Assembly: GCA_951804985.1 (NCBI GenBank)
Contig: OX638134.1
Span: forward strand, 78,843,679-78,907,678
Source: Dryomyza anilis
Taxonomy: Eukaryota; Arthropoda; Insecta; Diptera; Dryomyzidae
Length of the DNA stretch: 64,000 nt
Direction: 5' to 3'
Positions 34,036 to 45,215 of this stretch are shown in pieces. The notes under the pieces are model-generated. The model saw only the letters and a program-made list of their open reading frames with translations. It was not told where the DNA came from and did not search any database. The translations under genes were made by a program, and so were the position numbers. How positions within the stretch are numbered: position 1 is the stretch's first letter; each line of letters starts with the position of its first letter.

Positions 34036-37000
34036 TTTTAACAATTTACATTATGATGTATTGGTTTGTTTCAGGACACTACAAAAATAATATAGACGCA
34101 CTTTTTTTGATGACCACAAACATAATAAAAAGTATATTAAAAATTCTCCCCCTTAACAACTCGCATTATTCCTGATTTGGTATCTCTGGCGACAACAATT
34201 AGAAGAAGATGAACCAGTTTTTCTTACAATTCATTTACATTGCAATTTCCACAATAATAATTATAATAAATATTATATAGACGTCGTGTATATGCAAATT
34301 GTTAAAATTAAAAAGTCAGCAAGATCCGACTGAATTTGAAATGCAAAATATATTAATTACTAAAACACATACAATATGATACATGATAATGCAAAGAAGA
34401 ACAAAGCATATTTTAAATATAATACAACAAATATTAAGCAAGCATAAATGTATTGCAAAACATTGATAAATAATTAATTCAATAAAAAAAGAAATTACCT
34501 TAGCTGTATACAAAAAAAATAAAAATAATTATTCTGTGTTTTAATTTATTTTCAATGCAAACGGGAGTTTCGGGTAGTAAAATATTGATCTATTTAGTGC
34601 AGCGAAGGGCAAATGCACACTATCACAAAATGCCTAAGTGTTTGTGCTCTACACTAAAAAAAAATTGTTTGAAAGCTCATGTAAAAGCTTTTTGTTTATT
34701 GTTTATGTCGCAACTTATTTATGTATTTTTTTGTTGTGAATGAATTGTGGTTTTGAATGAATGCCTTCCAATACCTGAGACAGACATCTAGTAAAGATAT
34801 TATAATAACAATACTATAATATTCTAAATACAGATAGGTGACAGACATAACGTAGTATAGTTTGTGTAGTAAAAAAAGCTATACGAAACAAATATTACAG
34901 CATTTTTATTTTTGTTGGGTACAACTAGAGAATAATATATTCTAGTCCGCTGTAAAGAGCACTATTTTTTGAAAGTCGTGACAATTTTAATTTTTTGTTT
35001 TTCTATTACAGACTTCTAATAAAAGTGAAAACAACGTTTTTTACACGATAGGTTTCCTTTACTTGCAGATCCTCAGTGGACACTTATATTTTTTCTTAAT
35101 ATTGTAGCTTTACTACATTGAAATTTGCAAGGTCATGGTCATTTTATTTTTGTGCTGCCAATTAAATGCAGTTCAATAAAATTCAGTTTCTAATATTCAT
35201 TTTTCAATAAAATTTTGAAAAACTAATTTGAAATAATTTATTTATTTTTTTTTTTAATTTATTATGATGACATTTCAGTACAAAGAGCTTCTTTTGACAA
35301 AAAGCTTTCGAAAAGCTTTTGAAATTTCATTAATATTAAAATTTTTATAGTGTGGGGATGTAGCCAAATTTATATAGAGCAGCGATGCTCGGTGTTGCTC
35401 GCATGACAGCTCAACAGAGAATGACGCATTGTGCTGTGAAAGCTCTATATATACGTATACAAAACATAAAAGCTCAAATGCTCGCGTGCATGCAATAATT
35501 CAGTGCAATAGTTCACTAAAAAATGGATAAAACTGTTGGCATTACGTTCATCAGCTTATTCAAATTGTTTTGTTGGGGATAAGTAATGTTTTTAAGTTGA
35601 ATTTAAAAAGAAAATTAAAGAGAAGTCCTATTTTTGTAATTGTAAGAAGAAAATGACATTTGTGAGAACAAGATTTACCGCCTTATATCGTAAAATGAAA
35701 CGAAGTGATTCGTCAAAAATTCCAGTGACAGCTTTTGTTTACTTGTTCCTTTCGTTGTATTTATTTCATTTAATACAAAAAATATTTTACAGAAATTTCG
35801 CACTTTTTTTTGAGAATCACTTTTCGTATATAAATAAAAAGGAAGTTAATCGTTTCAACGGAATTTGTGAATACCACTGTAGATAATATCGCAGACACAC
35901 AACAAATTGTTTTATATTGGTTGTTGTCCCTACTAAAATCTTTGTAGTTTTAGAAGAAAAAAAACGTATTTAACATTTCGTCGTTGTAGAACTAAGTCAC
36001 CAAACATTTAAAAAATATATACTAAATTTCGAGTTTGTTGGTTGTTATTACAAAAAGTAATTGCTACATTTTTAAAGTTGATAGAATTACATTTTCTTAT
36101 AATTTAGATATATAAAGGTTTTTGTAAATGAATAATTGGCATTTTGAAAATGTCATTGAATGAGTCTGGTGACTTTTACTTCTACAACGACGATTTGCAA
36201 GAACCGAAAAAATAGGCGATTGGATAATTGTCACAAGAAATTTCTGTTTTGTGTGCGGAGTTTCATAATTTTGAAACGACCCAGCTAACGCTAGAGTTCA
36301 ACTTATAATCAGGCTCCAGTATCTTGAATTTAACTTGAATGCTTTGCTTTCATACCACAAGTGTTTTAGTACAATTTAATTTTTTTTATCAAGCAACAAA
36401 AAAATTATTTTCAAAAACATTTGTGACATTCAACTAATTAATACGTTTTTCGATTGCTGTTAAAAGGTAATAATATAATATTATAAATACTATATTAGTA
36501 TTAATATTAATTCATATTAATTTTGGTCGACTACGACCGATCAGCGCCCGTTGGTCCACTTAGTCGATTACAAAGTTTGACATCTTTGTTTGTTTTTGTT
36601 TATGTTATTTTTGTACTTTAATTCTTTTTGTTAAAATGTATAATTTAATATATTAAACAATTTAACCTGTTTTTTTTAATAATATTGCAAGAATTTAGTA
36701 ATTTAAAAAGAGCAATTTCCGGTACAGAGCAATTTCCGGCTTATTTTAGATTCATTTGGGAGCCTTTTCTGAATCTTTTTCAACAAAAAATTAATCTTAT
36801 AATATTCAGTTACAAGAGCATTTTTAGTTTATGTTTAGGCACATTTTCTAGATTGTTTTTAGGCTCCGAAATAAGACTCCCAAAAGAGCCTTCTTCCAAA
36901 AGAGCCTGCTCAGGTCTGAATGACGCATTTTATCAGAAAATGTATATTTCAAGACTCTTTACTGAATGAAACATTAGCGCTCAGGCAAAAGATGGTAAAA

Positions 37001-38030
37001 ACGAATCTTTTCGGAGTTCTTGCGTTGGCTGGGAAATCATACTTTTTACGCATCTCTTTAGAATAAAAGAATATTTCGAAAAAGATCACTTTTTTTAAAA
37101 TTTTAAACAAATTTTAATGTTTTAAAAGTCACGTCACATCAAATCGAAATACGTGTAACGAAATTTTGACATCAAATTTTCGGTTCTTTTCGAAATACAG
37201 AAAATGGGTATTAATATTAAATATGATACATTTTCTGAATTTAGTTTTCGTACATAGATTTAGTATTTATTCCAAATCCAAACGTTCAAATGACATTCTT
37301 CATTTAGTTTATTTGACATTTGGAAATATTTAGTATCAATAGAACAATTTAGGAAATGCGACTGAGAAATTTGACATTAAAATGTTTATATAGCAGACTT
37401 TTGTTAATTTTACCTAATTTAGTAAATGAAGTAGAATTCGTTTGCAGTAAAGTTTTGGACTGAAACAAAATTATGTCTGAAATGGTTCCAAGAAAATACA
37501 TGGCCTGATTTCACCAGATAATGTTTTGTTGGTACCATCGATCCTAGATCACTCATTTGTAGTTTACTCGAATCTCAATAGAATCACGTATTACCTAAAT
37601 AGTTCGTTCCTTGGTTGCACGATACTTTTCGGATCTTTTCCGATATTTTTAGATATTGGCAACTCGAAACAAATATCCAAATACAATTCGTACATTATGG
37701 CAGGAGCTTCTGAATCTTCTACGGAGCTCATGGATCAAATACAACAACGTGGAATATATGCAATACGGTGTGAAAGTATTTCATTCTCTATTACTTCTCT
37801 TTCTCAACAGAACCATGAATTATAGAGAAAAATTTTCTTCAGTCGTACGATACGTTTGTGAAACAATTCAAGTTATCTTGCATCTACTTCTAATTTATGT
37901 ATTCTGTAATAATTATTTAAATTGCAAAGACTGTCAACAATTTATTTATGTTTTTCTAAAATAAAAAAAGAAAAAAAGTTTTCGTTTATTTGTCGTATAC
38001 ATATTTTTTAATGTTTACAATTACTCGTAC
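34036..38030. other. Intergenic region between the CIZ1-like gene and the exchanger-like gene
   Basis: No recognised gene. It contains a 35978-36193 MITE and an imperfect inverted repeat at 35371-35456 (TATATAGAGC / GCTCTATATA). A frame at 37526-37825 is not supported by composition or similarity. The rest is plain AT-rich DNA. Confidence 0.5.
35978..36193. mobile_element. 216-bp MITE, TCGTCGTTGTAGAA ends (copy 1)
   Basis: The left end TCGTCGTTGTAGAACTAAGT followed by CACCAAAC pairs with the right end TCTGGTGACTTTTACTTCTA followed by CAACGACGA. These are imperfect terminal repeats of about 28 bases. A second copy is at 48847-49086. Confidence 0.7.
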
Positions 38031-39749
38031 ATGTTTAATGTAAATGAAACATGGGCCCAGTCTCGCATACGACGACATCCTCAATTTGTCTCGACTGTCA
38101 GTACGATGTCGTGTTATTATCACAACGAGTTTTCGGCCGACAATTATGATAACTGCCGGTTTATTCAAGAATCACAGGTCTGCAATTCGATGGCTCTCAT
38201 CTTCAATTATTTAGAAATCGTTGTGTGTACCCTGCATATTGATCCAAACACATGGAGTGGATTATGCATGGTCATATTGTACGCAACTTCCGTAATGATT
38301 ATTTACACGCTGATACTTTTTACCATCGGACGTTACTTTCTGGTGCCCAATTTCATAAGTTTGTCGAAGTGTTTCAAATTCTCCGATTATCATAACGGAT
38401 TCATCATTTCAATCTTCTTCACGATGCCGCTGATCTTCGATTATATAACATCCTGCTTTGAGCACATGGACAATGGATCGGCACTACTTACGCAAATGAT
38501 CAGCACGGCATACACTACCTTTGTTGCAGGTATTATTGTCATCAGTCTAATGAAACATTTAACGATACAAAGCAGCATCTTCATGTGGGATATATTGCTT
38601 CTAGTTGGCGGCACCTTATATCTCTTCTGTGCATTATTCTATAAAACGGCCTACGATCACAGAAAAAAGAACAATTGGCCTTCATTTAATCTAAGTATGC
38701 ATGCATACATTATGGTGGCCTTGTTTTTTTTCATTCTCATTTTGAATATCAAAACTATGAGGCGAAAACAGGTGCCAGTAGATCAATTCATAACCCCATA
38801 TCCTGCCAGAGATCAAGAATCCACCAACAGTATGACATCAATGGCATCCGATGACTATATAACGTATAGTAATCCGATTCAAACAGATGTCGATCCATGG
38901 GATGTATTTATGAATTGCGTCAATCCAATGCCGCATATGAGGAATTATAACAAGATACTGAAGATCCTATTGGCTCCCGTTTGGTTTGCGATTGCCTTTA
39001 TGATACCGGTTGTCGACAGGAAACGACAGCTCCATGGCTGGTGCAAGTTTACCTTCTTAACGAGCATGCTGATTTATCCCTTCGTCATACGGTTTATCAC
39101 ACCACCGGTAATTGTTTGGAGCACAGGGCTGATACTTCTTATACTGGCCACTATAACCTTTGTGCTTACGCACACCCAACGCATACCATTCACGCACAAT
39201 TGTTTTGCCGGCTTCGGAATTTTTGTCTCCATCACCTACTACACCATCATCGACATGGAGATATTTGCGTTGTTGTGGCAGTTCGTTAACTACGTCGGTG
39301 ATACTCGCGCGGATAGCGTGACCCTGCTAATATCGCCCGTCTGCAGCACTCTAATGATGACCGTCTGCTGCATTGCCTTCATACAGGCCGGCTACATACA
39401 AATGGCATTTGGCTTGATATTTGGCTACACGTTGTTAATAACGTATTGTACGTTGCCAATGGTTACAACTCGCGAATGCTACAATTCATTCGATGCGATT
39501 GCTGTGACCGCCAACACCGAAACCGCCTTCTACTTCATGATGATTATGTACATTATAACCTTTTTCAGCATACTGACGACAAACTTTGAGATACGGCGAT
39601 GTCATGGTATTCTGTTGCTGATCATCTATGCGATATTTTTGATTTACATGTGCTTATCGATCAGGATGATTTATCCGTTTATACACCCGCTGGGCTCACA
39701 GCATTCCCGCATAGTGCTCAACGATAACGATCATGTGCAGTGGACCTGA
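38031..39749 (+). CDS. NCLX-like Na/Ca exchanger family protein lacking ion-binding residues
   Basis: A single uninterrupted 572 aa frame. I chose the first Met (38031); Met26 (38106) is an alternative. Residues 42-70 keep the family N-terminal motif (CRFIQESQVCNSMALIFNYL then EIVVC). About twelve hydrophobic segments form two halves separated by a hydrophilic loop (about 243-310). The fold matches the mitochondrial/plasma-membrane Na/Ca exchanger NCLX (SLC8B1). The alpha-1 motif (family AGVTFLAFGNGAPD) is NGFIISIFFTMPLI here (122-135). The alpha-2 motif (family FAWGNSVGDLISN) is SPVCSTLMMTVCC (435-447), followed by the still recognisable IQAGYIQMAF. The Asn, Asp and Gly residues that bind Na+ and Ca2+ are thus gone, yet the frame is open and membrane topology is preserved. 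Transport is unlikely. A regulatory or scaffolding role is inference. An AATAAA follows 24 bases after the stop (39774-39779). Absence of introns may reflect retroposition. Confidence 0.85.
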   Translation: MFNVNETWAQSRIRRHPQFVSTVSTMSCYYHNEFSADNYDNCRFIQESQVCNSMALIFNYLEIVVCTLHIDPNTWSGLCMVILYATSVMIIYTLILFTIGRYFLVPNFISLSKCFKFSDYHNGFIISIFFTMPLIFDYITSCFEHMDNGSALLTQMISTAYTTFVAGIIVISLMKHLTIQSSIFMWDILLLVGGTLYLFCALFYKTAYDHRKKNNWPSFNLSMHAYIMVALFFFILILNIKTMRRKQVPVDQFITPYPARDQESTNSMTSMASDDYITYSNPIQTDVDPWDVFMNCVNPMPHMRNYNKILKILLAPVWFAIAFMIPVVDRKRQLHGWCKFTFLTSMLIYPFVIRFITPPVIVWSTGLILLILATITFVLTHTQRIPFTHNCFAGFGIFVSITYYTIIDMEIFALLWQFVNYVGDTRADSVTLLISPVCSTLMMTVCCIAFIQAGYIQMAFGLIFGYTLLITYCTLPMVTTRECYNSFDAIAVTANTETAFYFMMIMYIITFFSILTTNFEIRRCHGILLLIIYAIFLIYMCLSIRMIYPFIHPLGSQHSRIVLNDNDHVQWT

Positions 39750-39773
39750 TCGAAAGGTTTTCACAAAATTATC

Positions 39774-39779
39774 AATAAA
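39774..39779 (+). terminator. Polyadenylation signal AATAAA of the exchanger-like gene
   Basis: A canonical AATAAA only 24 bases past the TGA at 39747-39749, followed by a T-rich region at 39795-39835. It would give a very short 3' UTR. Confidence 0.6.
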
Positions 39780-41560
39780 GTGTTTGCCATCAAAAATATG
39801 ATTTCTTTGTTTTTATTAATTATCATTTTTTTGTCAAATAAAAAAAAATGAAAAATACAAAAACAAAAAAGTAACAATAAAAAAATTATATTGAAATGAC
39901 ATTTTTGGCAGGCAATAAGAATTTGAAAATAAAAACAAATAATAATTAAATGACTTGCAGGCGGACATTTTTTGAGCTCAAATTACCTCACCTTCCTTCT
40001 CAGTTGGGAATGTGTTACTTACATAAGCAATGAATGCCAACTTACAAAGTAGTATAGAGTGCTCGGAACTTCAAACACAAATCTCCATTACTTAACCCAT
40101 GGGTTAATTGCCTGCAGGCAATGGCGTAATTTTCATCTACTTTAGAAATTTTAATTTAATACTGGTACCCGGTAGCATGAAAGTTAAACATAAAGTTATT
40201 ATCTATATGAGAGGCAGCCTCTCCCAAAGACTGCTTCTTCGGTTTGATATGTACATAACACAGAATCCAAATATTAAAGTTTGAAATAACTAAGTTCGCA
40301 ATTACATGTTGTCTCCACACTAGCCATAATTTATGGAAATGTTTATGTTGTACGATCAAAATGTATTGTGGATACACTACATGTCTTGCCATAACTGTCA
40401 AAAATCCCGAGTGGAAATTTAGTTCTGAATGCGATCATTGTCATATCAGGCAGTTGATTTCAAAACAGACAATGATCAGTGGTTTTACTCAGTGCCTGAT
40501 TCAAAACGTGACGCTATTCGAAGTTGATATCCTGATCAGGCTTCCTGATCTTATTCTTATCCTAACCTTTTATAATTCTTCTTAAACTACTTTTACCAAA
40601 TTTAAGACCTTTCAAACAAAAAATAATTTTGTGAACCAAGCTATCTCAAAAAAGGTTTTTAATAAAATCTCCATCATATTAGACGATATCAAATCAGGTT
40701 TTTTCATAAATGTCACACATCAGTTTAAATCAAGTAGACTTTAATATCTGTATTTTTTTATTAAGGTTGGATCAGGTTGCTTTACGAGATTTTGAAATTA
40801 GGATTACCCTAAGAGATTATAGTCTACCCTGATCAGTATCATTTCAGGTGGCCTTTGGTAGGGATGCCTTATCGTATTCTGATCAGGGACGGATGCACAC
40901 TACTTTCGGGATGACTGAAATGTCCCATTTAAGTCTGCCCTGACTCTGACGTTTCGAAAAATATTCAAATGAAAATAATTACTTAAACATTTTTAATTCA
41001 TCAATTTTTAATTTCGAATAGCGTTGAACTAATTTATTTAATAAATTCGCAATGCAAATATCAGTGATACCGAGTGGCGCGAGTGCAAAATATATGTTTT
41101 TCAATAAAATATTTTGGGACAGTTGGACCATATCGTTTTTGTCGACGCAAACATAAAAATTATAAACATTAGCATGAGGACCAATGTTCAAATCTGGACT
41201 GGGGCTAACAACATCTTTTCATAGAAAATCTTTTTCTATACCGCTCTACCTATCTGCCCATAAAAAAGCTCTCACCCACGCCATTCGGATTCGACATTAA
41301 ATTGTAGATATCACAAGATTGAATACAAATATACATCTCAAATGGTGAAATAACTCATCCTTAGTTCTGTAACTATTTTATATTATGGTCTTCAACCATA
41401 AAATTTCGTAACATGTACCATTTCTGGAATAAATAAATAATTAGGTTAGAATACGATTATATTTTATTTACAACTTAGGACTAAACATTTTGTAAATGAG
41501 AAGAGTTATCGAACAATTACTTAAATGATTACAAGTTAAGTACATATGTCTTTAAGATTA
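39780..41560. other. Intergenic region between convergent genes
   Basis: No gene seen. It contains one copy of the 40404-40912 repeat family. The exchanger-like gene (+) and the GPCR gene (-) converge on this region. Confidence 0.5.
40404..40912. repeat. Dispersed repeat with CCTGATCAGG motifs (copy 1)
   Basis: It starts ATCCCGAGTGGAAATTTA and ends ACTTTCGGGAT, a short inverted terminus. It shares long stretches with 61163-62450: GTGGAAATTTA, CGATCATTG, GTGACGCTATTCGAAGTT, TCTTATCCTAACC and CGTATTCTGATCA. CCTGATCAGG-type palindromes recur. No coding capacity. Confidence 0.65.
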
Positions 41561-41566
41561 GATGTG

Positions 41567-41572
41567 TTTATT
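41567..41572 (-). terminator. Polyadenylation signal of the GPCR gene
   Basis: TTTATT on the + strand, i.e. AATAAA on the gene strand, 92 bases after the stop at 41665. It is the nearest canonical signal downstream. Confidence 0.5.
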
Positions 41573-41664
41573 ATGTAGTTTATGTAATGTTCGATGGACA
41601 ATAGTAAGCTGCTGCTTGCTTTCCATTACCAGCAGGTCCTCATGGTGAAGCCTCCTACACCCCT

Positions 41665-41913
41665 TCAATTCAAGCCACAATCTAACGTATGCTGCTCCAC
41701 GGTGGTGCGAAGACGGCTCTGATCGCTTTGCGAACGTTTGAGACCGCAGCGCCAACGTTTGAGACAACCCAATAAATACGAGTGATTGGTGCGACTTAAA
41801 ACGTAGACATACGGATCAGAGGTAAAGTGCAGAGCCATCAATAGATCGGCAATCATGAAGAACGGATGAGTTTTGGGTACGCGGTCCGGTACAATGGCCA
41901 TGGGAATTGCAAT
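41665..41913 (-). CDS. Prostanoid-receptor-like GPCR, last exon (ECL3, TM7, C tail)
   Basis: The acceptor is CTCTTTAG on the minus strand (41914 and above) and the stop is TGA at 41667-41665. The exon encodes IAIPMAIVPDRVPKTHPFFM, then TM7 ending HFTSDPYVYVLSR and a basic C tail with LKRWRCGLKRSQSDQS. DPYVYVLSR replaces NPxxY and matches the DPWxxxLLR motif typical of prostanoid receptors. The arginine nine positions before this Asp, which binds the prostanoid carboxylate in vertebrate receptors, is Leu here. The Drosophila counterpart I have in mind is CG7497, not verified. Confidence 0.85.
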   Translation of the reverse strand: MAIPMAIVPDRVPKTHPFFMIADLLMALHFTSDPYVYVLSRTNHSYLLGCLKRWRCGLKRSQSDQSRLRTTVEQHTLDCGLN

Positions 41914-41980
41914 CTAAAGAGTGAGGAAAAATAGCAAAAGAAGTTAAATACGAGTATCGTCAATCAAATCGTATTTTTAC

Positions 41981-42288
41981 CATTTGCGGCATCCAACAGA
42001 TGACAAAAGAAATGCTCAGGAATGCCATCAACTTGGCGAACTTAATCTCATCGGGTGAAGTGGCCGCTGTCATGGTGACACTGTTGCTATGGTGATGATG
42101 GTACAGCGAGGAGCCACTGTTACTGTCGCCCTCGATAATACGTACGCTGCCACCGCCATTGCTGCCCTTCTCACGATTCACCAGATCGTAGTGCATGTGA
42201 CGTTTCGTGGTGCGACTGCGTCCGATGAAGCACAGAACGCGTGTCACGAACAGATTACAGGCGACAATGACGACGCACAACAGGCTGC
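41981..42288 (-). CDS. Prostanoid-receptor-like GPCR, exon with TM5, ICL3 and TM6
   Basis: The acceptor is CCTCACAG and the donor GTAAAA on the minus strand. The phase 1 entry restores Gly. The exon encodes SLLCVVIVACNLFVTRVLCF (TM5). It then has a long third intracellular loop with GGG, Ser-rich and HHHH stretches. It ends with FAKLMAFLSISFVICWMPQM (TM6, with CWMP in place of CWxP). It ends in phase 0. The hydrophilic loop of about 60 residues fits a G-protein-coupling loop of an EP-type receptor. Confidence 0.88.
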
Positions 42289-42849
42289 CTGTGAGGGAGA
42301 GACACATGAACGTGAGTGATTAATTTTAAACGCATTAAAAGTTAAACTTTATTTGTCACAAGTAGCGCATTAAGTTGCCACTTTACTTGACAGCATAGAA
42401 ATAAGAAATTGAAAATGGTTCTTCGAGCGGGATACAGAAGGTTTATTTTTTGATCTAGAGTTGCTAGTTTTTTTTTACATTTTTCGAAATATTTAAAAAG
42501 TATTTCAACAAAACCAGACAAACGATGTCCAAAGCATAACTGTTAAAAGTTGACGTTAACCAAATCTTGTCAGAAGAGTTATCCAAAACGTATCTGAAAG
42601 GTTTATGTTGACTGTTGGCTCTCGAAAAGATAACCGAAAAGTTATCTTTTCAAAACAACCGATTAGATAACTCAAATACACCTTTTAGTTAATCATATTT
42701 TGTAGTAATTTAATTTAAAGACATCTTCCCGGTATATTTTGTGTAGGGTAAAATAGTAAAATTCATTTTTTTTTTCAAACAAAAACTATTTTATGGAAAT
42801 ATCCCAAACTCTGGCAACACTACACTATTCCGCTGACACCGTTACTCAC
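42289..42849 (-). other. GPCR intron 3
   Basis: A 561-base intron with GTGAGT and CTCACAG ends. It has repeated AAAAGTTATC/GATAACT words at 42540-42680. Nothing else recognised. Confidence 0.7.
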
Positions 42850-43042
42850 CGAACAACATAAACAGCACCGCATACGATTTATTCCAGAAACCCTCTGCAT
42901 CGCGATACCGCAAACACTTCGGCTTCGCAGCATCCGTCTCATCGATGTAGGCGCCAAATCCGACGAAGGGCAAAAACGTGATCACAATCGCAATAAATAT
43001 CAGCGAATGAATGGTTTTACGCACCAGTTCGTATGTGATGTG
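42850..43042 (-). CDS. Prostanoid-receptor-like GPCR, exon with TM4 and ECL2
   Basis: The acceptor is TTTGCAG and the donor GTGAGT on the minus strand. The exon encodes HITYELVRKTIHSLIFIAIV (TM4), then ITFLPFVGFGAYIDETDAAK. ECL2 follows with a Cys (PKCLRY) able to pair with the TM3 cysteine, and then YAVLFMLFG at the start of TM5. It is phase 0 at the 5' junction and phase 1 at the 3' junction. The layout matches prostaglandin E receptors, where ECL2 caps the ligand pocket. Confidence 0.88.
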
Positions 43043-43117
43043 CTGCAAATTAATTTCATGAAAATGCAGACTGACTCTTTAACCTTCTTCAGATTTCAAT
43101 TTGTTGTTGGGTTTTAC

Positions 43118-43334
43118 CTTGTGATAGATAAAGGGACGCGCCAGAGCCATCCAACGTTCTATGGCCATCACAGCCGCAATGCAACCCGAACTGAGACCAA
43201 AGAAACGCCACAGGACTTTGCCAGCGCAGTCCCAACGAATGTACGAGGCGAATACGTGCGGCGGCAGATACATCTTCAGCAGCATCGTAGTCAACATGCC
43301 CAGCAGGCCGATAAGATTATTGGTGGCCAAGCAA
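43118..43334 (-). CDS. Prostanoid-receptor-like GPCR, common exon 2 with TM2 and TM3
   Basis: The acceptor is CTTTCACAG and the donor is GTAAAA on the minus strand. After completing the Arg codon from either first exon it reads CLATNNLIGLLGMLTTMLLK (TM2). It then has MYLPPHVFASYIRWDCAGKV with the conserved extracellular Cys, and TM3 ending SGCIAAVMAIERWMALARPF. ERW stands in for E/DRY. MAIERWMALARPFIYH closely resembles EP receptors (MAVERxLAIxHPYFY). This exon is shared by the two alternative first exons at 56808-57061 and 63851-64000. Confidence 0.9.
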
Positions 43335-43540
43335 CTGTGAAAGACAAACAAGATATTGTTGAGGATTAATTGGAGTTATGTTTAAAAAACCGGGGGACGT
43401 TTCGTGACGTATGAGCAACATCCATAAGTTGTACTAAAGATTTATTGAATAGGAATTGTTTTTGTACTGAAAATTAATCAAAGTAGACGAGAAAATTCAA
43501 AAATTGAATTTATAATAAAAAAATGAACTTTCGGAATTTG

Positions 43541-45215
43541 ATTTTTGTGTGAAAATTTGATTTTTTAGTGAAAACTTTAATTTTGAGTGAAAATTTGAAT
43601 ATTTACGAAAAATTTTATTTTTTGTGAAAAATTCAATTTTTAGTGAAAAATTCAATTTTTAGTGAAAAATTTAATTTTTATTAATATTTTATTTTTTGTG
43701 ATAAATTACATTTTTTTGTGAAAATTTGATTTTTTTTTAGTGAAAAATTCAATTTTTAGTGAAAATTTCAATTTTTAGTGAAAATTTGAATTTTTAGTGA
43801 AAATTTGAATTTTTAGTGAAAATTTGAATTTTTAGTGAACATTTTAATTTTGGGTGAAAACTTGAATTTTTATTGGTGAAAAATTGAATTTTTAGTAAAA
43901 AATTGAATTTTTACTGAAAATTTGAATTTTTACTGAAAAATTGAATTTTTACTGAAAATTTGAATTTGTAGTGAAAATTTGAATTGTTAGTGAAAATTTG
44001 AATTTTTAGTGAAAATTTGAATTTTTAGTGAAAATTTGAATTTTTAGTGAAAATTTGAATTTTTAGTGAAAATTTGAATTTTTAGTGAAAATTTGAATTT
44101 TTAGTGAAAATTTGAATTTTTAGTGAAAAATTGAATTTTTAGTGAAAAATTGAATTTTTAGTGAAAAATTGAATTTTTAGTGAAAAATTGAATTTTTAGT
44201 GATAAATTGAATTTTTAGTGAAAAATTGAATTTTTAGTGAAAAATTGAATTTTTAGTGGAAAATTGAATTTTAGTGAAAAATTTAATTTTTTAGTGAAAA
44301 TTTGAATTTTTAGTGAAAATTTGAATTTTTAGTGAAAATTTGAATTTTTAGTGAAAAATTGAAATTTTAGTGAAAAATTGAATTTTTAGTGAAATATTGA
44401 ATTTTTAGTGAAAATTTGAATTTTTAGTGAAAATTTGAATTTTTAGTGAAAATTTGAATTTTTAGTGAAAATTTGAATTTTTAGTGAAAATTTGAATTTT
44501 TAGTGAAAATTTGAATTTTTAGTGAAAATTTGAATTTTTAGTGAAAAATTGAATTTTTAGTGAAAAATTGAATTTTTAGTGAAAAATTGAATTTTTAGTG
44601 AATAATTGAATTTTTAGTGATAAATTGAATTTTTAGTGAAAAATTGAATTTTTAGTGAAAAATTGAATTTTTAGTGGAAAATTGAATTTTAGTGAAAAAT
44701 TTAATTTTTTAGTGAAAATTTGAATTTTTAGTGAAAATTTGAATTTTTAGTGAAAATTTGAATTTTTAGTGAAAAATTGAAATTTTAGTGAAAAATTGAA
44801 TTTTTAGTGAAATATTGAATTTTTAGTAAAAAAATGAAATTTTAGTGAAAAATTGAAATTTTAGTGAAAAATTGAATTTTTTAGTGAAAAATTGAATTTT
44901 TAGGAAAAAATTGAATTTTTAGTGAAAAATTGAATTTTTAGTGAAAAATTGAATTTTTAGTGAAAAATTGAATTTTTAGTGAATAATTGAATTCGTAGTG
45001 AAAAATTGAATTTTTAGTGAAAAATTGAATTTTTAGTGAAAAATTTAATTTTTAGTGAAAATTTGAATTTTTGGTTAATAATTAAATTTTTATTCAAATA
45101 TTTAAATTTCAATTATATATTGACTTTTTGGTTAAAAATTAACTTTTTAGTTAAAAATTGAAATTTTAGTCCAAAACTTAATTTTCAGTCAAAAATTGAA
45201 TATTTTAGTAAAAAA
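43541..45215. repeat. 19-bp AT-rich satellite array with 418-bp higher-order repeat
   Basis: About 80 tandem copies of the 19-base unit ATTTTTAGTGAAAATTTGA or its AAAATTGA variant. The edges are degenerate (from 43541, and beyond 45060). A marker variant (TTTAGTGGAAAATTGAATTT followed by an AGTGAAAAATTTAATTTTTT block) occurs at 44251 and again 418 bases later at 44669. This indicates a 22-unit higher-order duplication. It lies in the GPCR intron about 200 bases upstream (in transcript sense) of the exon 2 acceptor. Confidence 0.92.

Noticed and set aside
35653..35886. 77-codon frame starting MTFVRTRFTALYRK
   Set aside because: More protein-like than its neighbours, but no family recognised, no splice or promoter context, and AT-rich codon use like the flanking noncoding DNA.
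38981..39289. 102-codon alternate frame inside the exchanger-like gene
   Set aside because: Fully nested in a better-supported frame with transmembrane composition and family motifs.
43541..45215. CRISPR-like appearance of regularly spaced repeats
   Set aside because: Units are contiguous with no unique spacers, and the genome is eukaryotic. It is a satellite array.
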